From Actinocatenispora thailandica (GTDB lineage Bacteria > Actinomycetota > Actinomycetes > Mycobacteriales > Micromonosporaceae), in the NCBI RefSeq assembly GCF_016865425.1, contig NZ_AP023355.1:4462198-4526197 (forward strand): a stretch of 64,000 nucleotides of DNA, given 5' to 3'. Made by a program: the position numbers and the translations under genes. Shown piece by piece: positions 44,538 to 52,731 of the stretch; position 1 is the first letter of the stretch, and each line of letters opens with the position of its first letter. The notes below the pieces were generated by a model. It was given only the letters and a program-made list of their open reading frames with translations. It was not told the DNA's origin and did not search any database.

Positions 44538-44702
44538 CGAGGCGGTGTGCCCTTCCTGTCGACCCGACACCGATCTGATGCCGTGCTTCCCGTGCGGCGT
44601 CACGATAGCCGGCCGGTACGACAAGACCGCGCTACCCGCGCAGACCTGCGCCGACGCCGACCGGAGGGCGTCCCGCGCTCGGCCGGAACCGACCCGGACC
44701 AC

Positions 44703-45614
44703 TCAGTTCGCGGTGCGCCAGCGTGGTCGCTCCCCGGCCGGGCCGGTGCACACCATCGCGGTGCCGCCGGCCGTCCGGCCGCGCGCGTCCGGTGTGCCAC
44801 ACCAGGATCCGGGATGTACGGTCGGTGCCGCCGACGTCGCGCCGGAGCTCGGCACGCCCGTACCCGGGGCGCTCGGATCCGGGGCGCTCGGATCCGGGCC
44901 GCTCGGATCCGGGCCACCCGGATCCGAGCCGGCGCCGCAGCCGTGCAGGATCCGGGCGATCGCGTCGTGCTCCGCCGGGGTCACCCACAGCCCGTAGTTC
45001 GCTTTCACCCGCACCTGACCAGCCACGTACCGGCAGCGGTAGCCGACGTTGGGCGGCAGCCAGGTGGACGCGTCCTGGTCGCCCTTGGACTCGTTCGCCG
45101 GGCCGTCGACCGCGACCAGGTTGGCCGGATCGTTGGCCAGCCGCTTCCGCTTGTCGGCGCTCCAGCCGCGGGCCCCGGTGCGCCACGCGTTCGCCAGCGG
45201 CACCAGGTGGTCGATCTGCACCGCCGTCGAGGTCCGCGCCCCACGCCGGAACGCGATGGTACGGCCGGTGTACGGGTCGTGCAGGCTGCCGGACAGCACG
45301 GTGCAGCCGTCGGAGTCCCGGCGCACCGCGGTCAGGTCCCGGGCCAGCACGTCGTCGCGGGTGTCGCAGCCGTTGTGGTCCACGTCGGCCCAGGCCGGGC
45401 CGTACCGGTCCCGGCGGTACCCGGCCATGCTGCCCGGGGCGCGGACGGTGAGCTTCGCCAACTGCGCCAAGGCGACCGCGTTCGGCGAGCCGCTCGGCCC
45501 CAGCCCGGCACCGGAGGCGGTCGGCCCGCACCCGGCCGCGGCGAGCACCAGCACGACGGCGACGACGAGGGCGGTGCGGCGGAGGGGCCGCTGCTGGGTG
45601 GACACGCCGGACAT
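44703..45614 (-). CDS. Secreted lipoprotein nuclease, HNH (DUF1524/GmrSD C-terminal-like)
   Basis: 303 residues. A lipoprotein signal ends in LAAAGC (Cys29 the lipidated residue). The catalytic region reads 'AVQIDHLVPLANAWRTGARGWSADKRKRLANDPANLVAVDGPANESKGDQDASTW', with the D-H of the HNH core, an Asn in 'DPANLVAV' and a Lys/Asp end, as in the DUF1524 family. 'DRYGPAWADVDHNGCDTRDDVLARDL' precedes it. A linker of GPDPSxPDPS repeats follows and corresponds to a tandem DNA repeat with GGATCC (44870-44930). The C terminus has two Cys. Outer-surface nuclease for nutrient DNA or competition (inference). Confidence 0.88.
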   Translation of the reverse strand: MSGVSTQQRPLRRTALVVAVVLVLAAAGCGPTASGAGLGPSGSPNAVALAQLAKLTVRAPGSMAGYRRDRYGPAWADVDHNGCDTRDDVLARDLTAVRRDSDGCTVLSGSLHDPYTGRTIAFRRGARTSTAVQIDHLVPLANAWRTGARGWSADKRKRLANDPANLVAVDGPANESKGDQDASTWLPPNVGYRCRYVAGQVRVKANYGLWVTPAEHDAIARILHGCGAGSDPGGPDPSGPDPSAPDPSAPGTGVPSSGATSAAPTVHPGSWCGTPDARGRTAGGTAMVCTGPAGERPRWRTAN

Positions 45615-45726
45615 GCTTCCGTACCACCGATCACACCGCCGCCCCGGCCCACGGAGTGGGCCCGCGCCACCGGACCACACCACGGTACGGGTCGGTACCG
45701 TCACGGCGTGATCGGCGCGGTACCGG

Positions 45727-46479
45727 TCAGAGCAGCGATCCGCCGCTCGCGTCGATCCACTGGCCGGTGACCCAGCGCGCGTCCGGCGAGGCGAGGAACG
45801 CGACGATGTCGGCGACCTCGGCCGGCGCCGCGACCCGACCCAACGGTGACAGTGCGGCGATCTGGGCCCGGCCCTGCTCGGTCCCGAGCCGGGCGGCGTT
45901 CATGTCGGTGTCGGTGGCGCCGGGGCCGACCGCGTTGACGGTGATGCCGCGGGGGCCGAGCTGCTTGGCCAGGGTGGCGGTCAGGGCGTCCAGCGCCGCC
46001 TTGGACATCGAGTAGGCGAGCAGGTCCGGGTTGCGGGCGCCGTGGGTGAACCGGGTCGACACGTTGACGATCCGCCCGCCGTCCCGCAGCCGGGACAGGC
46101 CCTGTTGGATCAGGAAGAACGGCGCCTTGGTGTTGACCGCGAACACGTGGTCGTACGCCGCGTCGTCGACCTGCTCGTACGGCGTCCGGCCGCCCAGCAC
46201 GCCGGCGTTGTTGACCAGGATGTCCACCCCGTCGGCGTGGCGGTCGTACGCCGCCCACAGGGCCGCGGCGTCGCCGGGCACGCCGAGTTCGGCGCCGAGG
46301 CGGAACGCCTGCCCGCCGGCCGCCTCGATCACCGCGACGGTCTGTGCCGCCGCGTCGGCGCTCGTCCCGTAGTGCACGCCGACCCGGGCGCCGTCGGCGG
46401 CCAGCCGCCGCGCGATCGCCCGGCCGATCCCCCGGCCGGCTCCGGTCACCAGCGCGGTGCGCCCCGTCAACCTGCCCAT
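45727..46479 (-). CDS. Short-chain dehydrogenase/reductase
   Basis: 250 residues, classical SDR. Cofactor loop T-G-A-G-R-G-I-G (about 11-18), 'DILVNNAGVLGG', and the catalytic set Ser ('NVSTRF') - Tyr ('LLAYSMSK') - Lys. It ends with 'WVTGQWIDASGGSLL'. It reduces or oxidises an unknown carbonyl/alcohol with NAD(P)H. It is divergent from a TetR gene across a promoter with two copies of an 18-bp operator, so it is very likely repressed by that TetR and induced by its ligand. Confidence 0.92.
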   Translation of the reverse strand: MGRLTGRTALVTGAGRGIGRAIARRLAADGARVGVHYGTSADAAAQTVAVIEAAGGQAFRLGAELGVPGDAAALWAAYDRHADGVDILVNNAGVLGGRTPYEQVDDAAYDHVFAVNTKAPFFLIQQGLSRLRDGGRIVNVSTRFTHGARNPDLLAYSMSKAALDALTATLAKQLGPRGITVNAVGPGATDTDMNAARLGTEQGRAQIAALSPLGRVAAPAEVADIVAFLASPDARWVTGQWIDASGGSLL

Positions 46480-46494
46480 CGGCCCGCCCCTTTC

Positions 46495-46549
46495 TCTAGC
46501 GATCGTTACAGAGCGAGACGCTAGCACATTATCTAGCGAACGTTATAGA
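46495..46549. promoter_or_regulatory. Two 18-bp operator copies in the SDR/TetR divergent promoter
   Basis: TCTAGCGATCGTTACAGA (46495-46512) and TCTAGCGAACGTTATAGA (46532-46549) are direct copies with two differences, each an imperfect palindrome (TCTA...TAGA). The second includes TATAGA, a -10-like element nine bases before the ATG at 46559. A bound TetR would therefore shut its own promoter, and the first copy would cover the SDR promoter. Confidence 0.75.
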
Positions 46550-46558
46550 ATGGTGGCC

Positions 46559-47158
46559 ATGGCGACGGCAGGACGCGGGCGGCCCCGCTCGTTCGACCGG
46601 GACGCAGCGCTGGACCAGGCGGTCCGGCTGTTCTGGCGGCGCGGTTACGAGGCCACCTCGATCCGCGACCTGACCAGCGAACTCGGCATCGGCGCGCCCA
46701 GCCTCTACCACGCCTTCGGCGACAAGCAGCAGCTGTTCGCCGAGGCGCTGCGGCGCTACGACACCCGGTACGGGCAGTTCATCGACCGGGCCCTGGCCGA
46801 GGAGCCGACCGCGCGCGACGCAGCGGCACGGGTGCTGCACGAGGGGCCCCAGCGCTACACCCGGCGCGGCCTGCCGACCGGCTGTCTGATCGCGAGCGGC
46901 GACGCGAACACCGACAACGCCGAGGTGCGCGACCTGCTCCGGCAGCTGCGCAACGCCAAGGTCGCCGGGTGCGCGGCGAAGATTCGGGCCGACGTCGCCG
47001 CCGGCCGGCTGCCCGCCGACACCGACGCCACCGCCCTCGGCCGGTACCTGATGACCACCCTGAGCGGCATCGCCCAGGCGGCGCGCGACGGCGTGGGCCG
47101 GCCGCAACTCGAACGTGTCGCCGCACTGGCCCTGCGCGCCTGGCCGACAGCCAGCTGA
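46559..47158 (+). CDS. TetR-family transcriptional regulator
   Basis: 199 residues from the ATG at 46559. Another ATG three codons earlier (46550) overlaps the operator and is less likely. HTH: 'AALDQAVRLFWRRGYEATSIRDLTSELGIGAPSLYHAFGDKQQLFAEALRRY'. The C-terminal ligand domain has 'RRGLPTGCLIASGD', as in the subgroup that regulates neighbouring reductases. The TetR N terminus RGRPRSFDRD is standard. Probably represses itself and the divergent SDR. Confidence 0.92.
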   Translation: MATAGRGRPRSFDRDAALDQAVRLFWRRGYEATSIRDLTSELGIGAPSLYHAFGDKQQLFAEALRRYDTRYGQFIDRALAEEPTARDAAARVLHEGPQRYTRRGLPTGCLIASGDANTDNAEVRDLLRQLRNAKVAGCAAKIRADVAAGRLPADTDATALGRYLMTTLSGIAQAARDGVGRPQLERVAALALRAWPTAS

Positions 47159-47379
47159 CGCGGCCCGGGTCGAGCGAGCACCGACCGCCACGGCCGCCGA
47201 GCGGCCACGGGTACGGCGGACGGCGGACGGCGCCTCAGCGTGAGCGATCATCCGTGCCGCGCTCCCCGTTCGACCCTTCCCACCACCACTTTCATCGTTT
47301 GCGCCGTTATTGACAAGATCAGGTTGGCATCGCCCTGATACAACATCCACGTCCGTTTCACGACGTGCATGGGGGATTC

Positions 47380-49302
47380 ATGGACGTGCAGACCCACGGC
47401 GCCAACCTGCGCAGACGCCGCGGCGCCCGGTCACCGGTGCCTCGGCTGGCCCGATTGCTGGCCGGCCTGGTCGCGGTGTTGTGCGTGGTGCTGCTGGCAC
47501 CGGCCGCCGCGGCCGCGGCGGCCGACACCGACGGCGGCCCCGGCAAGTGGTACGCCGCGCCGAACAAGACCGGCGGCCCGAAGCCGGGCAGCCAGGCATG
47601 GAAGTACGAGCAGCAGTTCAAGAGCCAGGGCCACGGGAACATGGGCTACTGGGTGCCGAAGCCGGCGACCCGGAACAGCCCCGGGTTCGACATCGACACC
47701 TGGATCCCGAAGCGCAACGCCGACGGCACCTGGGACGGCGTCGAGTTCGACGGGTACGACCCGAACGCCGACAACGGCCCCGGCAAGCCGCGCGGCGCGC
47801 TGGTCGATGCCAAGGGCGCCCGCTACGCCTACCTGCTGGACTACCAGAAGAAGAACGGCGAGTACCTCAAGGCGCGACGCGAGCTGCTCAAGGAGGCGAC
47901 CCGGCAGGTCGACGCGGCCGGACCGACCAAGACCCCGATCGACTGGCACTTCGCCGAGGAGTCGGCGCACCAGAAGATGAACGGTCAGCTCGGCCGGATG
48001 GGGATCCGATCGAACTTCACCGATCCGAAGAACCCCTCGGTGTTCGACGCGCCCGGCAGCCCGGCCGATCCGGAGGGCATCGGGGTGCAGCGCGGCGCGA
48101 TCCCGACCGCCAAGCCGGGCGGGATCGACCTCTCGTCGGTGCGACTGAACTACCTGTCCGCCGACGACTCGCACGGTGCCCGCGGCATCAAGTACTCGTT
48201 CAACTCCGGCACCGGTGCGCTCAGTGGCAAGGCGCTGGAGCAGGCGCGGGAACAGTCGGACGCGTTCTTCGTCTGGCTGGAACTGCAGCCGTCGACGTTC
48301 TGGGTCAACCTGAACCCGGCCCAGCCGGACAAGATCATCGACCCGCAGCTGGCCCGGACCGACGTCGGCAAGGTCCTGCTCTCCTCCGACCTGGAGCTCA
48401 AGCGGGAGTTCACCCGGCTGCAGAACCCGGACACGCCGACCGGGGCGGAGTTCTTCCGCAAGATCTACCTGGCCGGACCGGACTCGGACCACTGCCTGTC
48501 GTACCGGGCGTGGATCACGCCGAAGCCGGCGAGCGTGCGGCAGACCAACGGCTCGCTGTACATCCTGGACGCGCCGTTGCGGGTGCGGACCGCCACGCTC
48601 TACACCACCGACCCCAAGACCGGTAAGCGGACCTGCCCCGGCCAGAGCAAGGCCCGCGCCGACTACAACCAGCGGGTGCTGCGCCAGCTGCTGGTGCCGA
48701 AGGTCGAGCAGGCGATCAACAGCGACAGCCGGTTCGCCACGCTGCGGCGGGTGTACCTCAGCCGGGTCGCCGCCGAGTGGTACCGGCAGGTCAGCGCCAA
48801 GCACGACACGATGTACCGGCGACTGATCAACCAGGGCATCCTCGGGCCGTGGGTGTCCCGCACGCCGTGGAGCCCGCGGGACATCTACGACCAGTACCTG
48901 AAGGAGTACGACGCCACCACCGGCAGCATCGTCGTCGGGAGCACGACGTACTCGTTCCACTACGGTGGCGTGGACTTCTCCCGGGCGCCGTCGGCGCCGG
49001 TGTCCCAGCAGCAGTTCGCCGCGAAGCATCCGCAGCTGCCGAAGACGGTCGACAAGTCCATCGACAAGCCGACCACGGATCCGGACGACGACACGACCTG
49101 GGCCGGCGGCACGGTGACCGTCGCCCGGGACTCCGGTGGCGCCTCGCCGCCACCGGAGGGGCAGGGCGGTGGCGGCCCGGTGCTGCCGGTGACCGGGACC
49201 CCGCTGTGGTCCTCGATCCTGGTCGGGCTGGTGCTGCTGGCCAGCGGCTTCGCCCTGGTGTACCTGTTCCGGCGGCGCCGGCAGGGCCGGCACGCGGCCT
49301 GA
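47380..49302 (+). CDS. Large LPxTG surface protein of unknown family
   Basis: 640 residues. A signal peptide with a long hydrophobic stretch covers about 25-50. A ~510-residue domain follows ('KWYAAPNKTGGPKPGSQAWKYEQQFKSQGHGNMGYWVPK', 'DWHFAEESAHQKMNGQLGRMGI', 'LNPAQPDKIIDPQLARTDVGKVLLSSDLELKREFTRLQNP', 'HCLSYRAWITPKPASV'), with few cysteines, then a short Pro/Gly stalk. LPVTG is at about 602, with a hydrophobic helix and RRRR. I do not recognise the large domain. The start was chosen for GGGGGA four bases upstream. In-frame GTG 47365 is an alternative. A strong hairpin follows the stop. Confidence 0.82.
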   Translation: MDVQTHGANLRRRRGARSPVPRLARLLAGLVAVLCVVLLAPAAAAAAADTDGGPGKWYAAPNKTGGPKPGSQAWKYEQQFKSQGHGNMGYWVPKPATRNSPGFDIDTWIPKRNADGTWDGVEFDGYDPNADNGPGKPRGALVDAKGARYAYLLDYQKKNGEYLKARRELLKEATRQVDAAGPTKTPIDWHFAEESAHQKMNGQLGRMGIRSNFTDPKNPSVFDAPGSPADPEGIGVQRGAIPTAKPGGIDLSSVRLNYLSADDSHGARGIKYSFNSGTGALSGKALEQAREQSDAFFVWLELQPSTFWVNLNPAQPDKIIDPQLARTDVGKVLLSSDLELKREFTRLQNPDTPTGAEFFRKIYLAGPDSDHCLSYRAWITPKPASVRQTNGSLYILDAPLRVRTATLYTTDPKTGKRTCPGQSKARADYNQRVLRQLLVPKVEQAINSDSRFATLRRVYLSRVAAEWYRQVSAKHDTMYRRLINQGILGPWVSRTPWSPRDIYDQYLKEYDATTGSIVVGSTTYSFHYGGVDFSRAPSAPVSQQQFAAKHPQLPKTVDKSIDKPTTDPDDDTTWAGGTVTVARDSGGASPPPEGQGGGGPVLPVTGTPLWSSILVGLVLLASGFALVYLFRRRRQGRHAA

Positions 49303-49353
49303 TCCACCCGGGCTGGCCGGTGCAGCCGACCGGGCGCGCCGGCACCGTCTACC

Positions 49354-49391
49354 GTGCACGGCACGGGGCGTTCGCGTCCCGTGCCGTGCAC
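49354..49391. terminator. Long hairpin with a TTCG loop
   Basis: GTGCACGGCACGGG (49354-49367) pairs perfectly with CCCGTGCCGTGCAC (49378-49391). Inner G-T, C-G and G-C pairs extend the stem to 17 bp around a TTCG tetraloop. It lies 51 bp after the surface-protein stop and 23 bp before the next ATG, so it should end the upstream transcript. It also keeps the next gene's leader structured if read through. Confidence 0.8.
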
Positions 49392-49414
49392 CACGACCGC
49401 GGACGAGGAGTGAC

Positions 49415-50140
49415 ATGAGTGCGAACCGGTCCGGCTGGCCCGAGGGGGCCGAGCCGAGTTCCGCCGCCTGGACCCTCGACGGCGTGTGCCGCGGCCGAAC
49501 CGACGACCTCGCGTCCTGCGCCGACCGGCTCGGCCGGTTCCTGCGCGGTCTCGCGGCGACCGACCGCACCCTCGCCCGGTGGTACGACGAGGACGACCAG
49601 CCGGTCGCCCTCGACCCGGCGGCGATGCACGCCCTGGTCGAGCGGAGTCGCCAGGACGACGATCCGGAGGGCACCTTCGGTTCGATCGTGCTGCTGCACA
49701 ACGGGCAGGACGACGAACGCGGCGCCGCCATCGTGGAGATCGTCTGCGGCGCCGGTTCCGCGTACGTCCCCGACACCCTCGCGGTGACCCTCCCGCGGCC
49801 CGACGACGCGCCCGACCTGTACCGGCGGGATCGGATGATCGGGCTGCTCGATGTCGCCATCGACGCCTGGCAGCCGGACTGGTGCCGCGTCCGGCCGCAG
49901 CACCCCGGCGCCGCGGCCACCGACCCGCACAGCCTGGCCGCGCTGTCGTCCTGGCTGGTCTACCTCGACCACGCGGTGTACTCCCGAGCCGGCGAGCTGC
50001 CCGCCGGCGTCCGGGCACTCGCACGCGAGCACGGCGAGCTGTTCGTCCTCGCCGACACCCCGCAGCAGCTCGACCCGCCCACCATCGACGCGCTGCGCGC
50101 CGCCATCACCTTCACCCCCGACTGGACCGACCTGGCCTAG
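49415..50140 (+). CDS. Unknown protein, possibly Imm52-like immunity protein
   Basis: 241 residues, no signal or membrane segment. The pattern 'LASCADRLGRFLRGLAATDRTLARWYDED' near the N terminus and 'WLVYLDHAVYSRAGELPAGVRALAREHGELFVLADTPQQLD' near the C terminus recalls the Imm52 family of polymorphic-toxin immunity proteins (from memory, unverified). The first G of a 163-bp palindromic element supplies the last base of the TAG stop. The element may have trimmed the original C terminus. No toxin gene is adjacent. GAGGAG precedes the ATG. Confidence 0.7.
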   Translation: MSANRSGWPEGAEPSSAAWTLDGVCRGRTDDLASCADRLGRFLRGLAATDRTLARWYDEDDQPVALDPAAMHALVERSRQDDDPEGTFGSIVLLHNGQDDERGAAIVEIVCGAGSAYVPDTLAVTLPRPDDAPDLYRRDRMIGLLDVAIDAWQPDWCRVRPQHPGAAATDPHSLAALSSWLVYLDHAVYSRAGELPAGVRALAREHGELFVLADTPQQLDPPTIDALRAAITFTPDWTDLA

Positions 50141-50302
50141 GGCGTGTCTTCGTGGCTCCGCCCGGGCGAGCCGGAGTCCGTTCGTTCGCTCGCAAGGCGC
50201 AGGTGCGGGTGCATGCCGGTGTCGTATGCGCCCGTGCCGACAACGCCGCGAGCGGGCGAACGGGCCCGACGCAGCAGGGCGGCTGGCCACGAAGACACGC
50301 CC
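50140..50302. repeat. 163-bp near-complete palindrome, MITE-like element
   Basis: Perfect 17-bp terminal inverted repeats GGGCGTGTCTTCGTGGC (50140-50156) and GCCACGAAGACACGCCC (50286-50302). Inner arms at 50178-50193 / 50248-50263 match 14 of 16. Arms at 50203-50216 / 50224-50237 match 10 of 14, differing by transitions. All share the same centre near 50221, so the whole element can fold into one hairpin. There is no coding capacity. Terminal GGGCGTGTCTTC recalls IS5-type ends in actinobacteria. No target duplication was visible. It may be a non-autonomous element. Confidence 0.7.
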
Positions 50303-50520
50303 CAGAAGCCCGCTGCCGACGGCGCGTGCTGATGCCGGGCACGCCGGCGCGGTGCGGCGGATCGACCTGCGGTGCGGGGTCTTCTCGTCCGATCGGACGG
50401 CACCGGTGGTCCGATCGGCGGCCGGCACCGACGACCGGCCACTACTCCCTGGTAGCTGATACGGCGCACCGGGCCAGCCCGATGCAGACCGTGAAGCACT
50501 CTCACCAGAAAGGGAGTCCG
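50303..50520. other. Upstream region of the LPxTG gene
   Basis: No gene is seen in this 218-bp stretch. It should contain the promoter for the TTG-start gene at 50521 and its ribosome site GAAAGGGAG (about 50508-50516), which closely matches the site before the paralogue at 25101. Confidence 0.4.
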
Positions 50521-51420
50521 TTGAAGATTCGAACCCTGACCGTCGGCGCGCTCGCGGGGGGCGCGCTCGCGCTCACCGGCGCCGCGCCCGCGCTGGCCGA
50601 CACCGGCAGTACGTTCAAGGACACCATCCACATCGTCAACGACGTCGACAGCGGCCACCACGGCTACTGGGCCCGGCTGAACCTGCACCGGTCGGTCACC
50701 ATCACCTCGGGCGACACCGACGGCACCTGGACCGTGCAGCTGCACGACCAGGGCACCTTCGCCACCATCGGCGGGGCGGCGAACTCACCCCACGAGGGCG
50801 ACCGGGTGCGCGGCGTGAAGGGTACCGTGACCGGCGACTACACGCTGACCGTTCACAGCGCGACGCCGCCGTCGACCAAGGGCGTCGGCAACCGGTACGA
50901 CTACGCGTGCGACGTGCACGGCACCGGCGACCGCGGTACCGACTGCCCGGGCATGCCGGCGTCGACGTCGGACTGGCCGAAGCTCTACTTCGGGCCCGAC
51001 GCCCAGGTCACCGGCGGCGCCTACCAGTGGACGTACCACACCGACAGCTGCGGCGGGCAGACCTGGACCGACGCCTCGACCAACGGTGACGGTACCGACG
51101 CGGACGCGGGCGACATCACCGGCTGCAAGCCGTGCCCGCCGTCGACCTCGCCCAGCAGCTCGCCGTCCGAGTCGCCGTCGCAGGCGCCGAGCGATCAGCC
51201 GACGTCGCCGTCCGCGTCGCCGTCGCAGTCCGGCAGCACCGCGCCGTCGTCGTCCGCCTCGGCGCAGCCGTCCCTCACCCCGGCCGGCAACGGCGGCGGC
51301 TCCGGCAGCCTGCCGGTGACCGGTACCTCGCTGGGGCTGATCGCCGGTGGCGCGGTCGCGCTGCTCGGCGGTGGTACCGCGCTGCTGGTCCTGACGCGTC
51401 GCCGGCGCACCCAGGGCTGA
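50521..51420 (+). CDS. Secreted LPxTG surface protein, paralogue of the 25.1-kb gene
   Basis: 299 residues starting at a TTG, supported by GAAAGGGAG upstream and by the signal peptide that begins exactly there (KIRTLTVGALAGGALALTGAAPALAD). It nearly repeats the signal peptide of the 25.1-kb protein. The mature domain (about 27-200) has 'DTIHIVNDVDSGHHGYWARLNLHRSVTITS', 'YDYACDVHGTGDRGTDCPGM', 'YQWTYHTDSCGGQTW' and several Cys. A SPSESPSQ stalk, LPVTG (about 264), helix and RRRR follow. Cell-wall anchored. Function unknown. Confidence 0.87.
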   Translation: MKIRTLTVGALAGGALALTGAAPALADTGSTFKDTIHIVNDVDSGHHGYWARLNLHRSVTITSGDTDGTWTVQLHDQGTFATIGGAANSPHEGDRVRGVKGTVTGDYTLTVHSATPPSTKGVGNRYDYACDVHGTGDRGTDCPGMPASTSDWPKLYFGPDAQVTGGAYQWTYHTDSCGGQTWTDASTNGDGTDADAGDITGCKPCPPSTSPSSSPSESPSQAPSDQPTSPSASPSQSGSTAPSSSASAQPSLTPAGNGGGSGSLPVTGTSLGLIAGGAVALLGGGTALLVLTRRRRTQG

Positions 51421-51441
51421 CCCGGGCAGGACGCGGGGGCC

Positions 51442-51476
51442 GGTGGCCCGGTGCGCAGCTGGTGCGCCGGGCCACC
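51442..51476. terminator. Terminator between the LPxTG gene and the acyl-CoA dehydrogenase
   Basis: GGTGGCCCGG (51442-51451) and CCGGGCCACC (51467-51476) form a perfect 10-bp outer stem, with a partly paired TGCGC..GTGCG inner part. It lies between two convergent genes. Confidence 0.7.
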
Positions 51477-51515
51477 GCGGTGCACACGCCGCGGGGACGG
51501 CCGGGCGGGTGCGCC

Positions 51516-52724
51516 TCAGCGGATGTGCCGGCCGGTCAGTGCGCGGGCGATGACCAGCCGCTGGATCTCCGCGGTGCCTTCGAAGATCTGGTAGATCTTG
51601 GCGTCCCGGTGCATCCGTTCGACCGGGTGTTCCCGGCTGTAGCCGGCGCCGCCGAGGATCTGGATCGCCCGCTCGGTGGCCCAGACCGCGACGTCGCCGG
51701 CCTTCAGCTTGGACATCGAGCCCTGCGCGGCGTCGAACGTCTTGTCGTTGCGCCCCATCCAGGCCGCCCGCCATACCAGCAGCCGGGCCGCGTCGATCTC
51801 GGTACGCAGGTCCGCCAGGGTGAACGCGATCGCCTGGTTGTCGACGATGGGTCGGCCGAACTGCTCCCGGGTGCCGGCGTAGTCCAGCGCGTACTCGTAG
51901 GCGGCGCGGGCGATGCCGATCGCCTGGGCGCCGACGGTCGGCCGGCTCATCTCGAACGTCCCGAACGCCGCGTGGCCGCGCTCGCCCCGCGCCTCCCGGG
52001 CCCGGGCCAGGCGGGCGTCGAGCTTCTCCTTGCCGCCCAGGACGCAGCGGCCGGGCACCCGCACGTCGTCGAAGAACACGTCGGCGGTGTGCGAGGCGTG
52101 CAGGCCGTGCTTGCGGATCTTGCGGGTGGACACCACGCCGGCGGTGCCCGGCGGTACCACGAAGGCGGCCTGGCCGCGGCTGCCCAGCTCCGGATCGACC
52201 GAGGCCATCACGACGTGCACGTTGGCGATGCCGCCGTTGGTGATCCACGCCTTCTGACCGCTGATCACCCACTCGTCGCTGGCCTGGTCGTAGCGCGCCC
52301 GGGTACGCATCGCGCCGACGTCGCTGCCCGCCTCCGGCTCGGACACGCAGTACGCGGCGAGTCTCGGGTCGTCGGCGTCGCCGAAGCAGTCCGGTACCCA
52401 CTCGGCGAGCTGGTCGGGGGTGCCGGCGGTGAAGATGCCGGCGACCGCGAGGGTGGTACCGAAGATGGACATGCCGATGCCGCCGTCGCCCCAGAACAGT
52501 TCCTCGTTGGCGATCGGCATGGACAGCCCGGTCGGGTCGGCCCACAGCTCGGCGATCGTCTCGAACCCGTACAGCCCGATCTTCGCGGCCTCGCGGATGA
52601 TCTCCCACGGGGTCTCTTCGCGCTCGTCCCACTCGGCGGCGGCGGGCCGCACCACGTCGGCGGCGAACCCGTGCACCCAGTCGCGCAGGTCGCGCTGCTC
52701 CTCGGTCAGCTCCATCGAGAACAT
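51516..52724 (-). CDS. Acyl-CoA dehydrogenase
   Basis: 402 residues, the standard ACAD length. 'LTEEQRDLRDWVHGFAADVVRP' opens the helical domain. The FAD domain has 'AAYCVSEPEAGSDVGAMRTRA' and 'GQKAWITNGGIANVHVV'. The C-terminal domain has 'QILGGAGYSREHPVERMHRDAKIYQIFEGTAEIQRLVIARALTG', with the usual Glu in FEGTAEI. It makes trans-2-enoyl-CoA. It lies 7 bp after the SCP2-like gene in the same operon, whose promoter carries two copies of the TTACT-n4-AGTAA operator. The operon fits steroid or branched-chain lipid breakdown. Confidence 0.93.
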   Translation of the reverse strand: MFSMELTEEQRDLRDWVHGFAADVVRPAAAEWDEREETPWEIIREAAKIGLYGFETIAELWADPTGLSMPIANEELFWGDGGIGMSIFGTTLAVAGIFTAGTPDQLAEWVPDCFGDADDPRLAAYCVSEPEAGSDVGAMRTRARYDQASDEWVISGQKAWITNGGIANVHVVMASVDPELGSRGQAAFVVPPGTAGVVSTRKIRKHGLHASHTADVFFDDVRVPGRCVLGGKEKLDARLARAREARGERGHAAFGTFEMSRPTVGAQAIGIARAAYEYALDYAGTREQFGRPIVDNQAIAFTLADLRTEIDAARLLVWRAAWMGRNDKTFDAAQGSMSKLKAGDVAVWATERAIQILGGAGYSREHPVERMHRDAKIYQIFEGTAEIQRLVIARALTGRHIR

Positions 52725-52731
52725 CGGGGCA

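Noticed and set aside
47310-47341. Promoter of the large surface protein (TTGACA at 47310-47315)
   Set aside because: No acceptable -10 lies 16-18 bp downstream. TGATAC is 20 bp away, so it was not listed as a feature.
50140-50302. Complete insertion sequence
   Set aside because: There is no transposase frame and no visible target duplication. It is at most a non-autonomous element.
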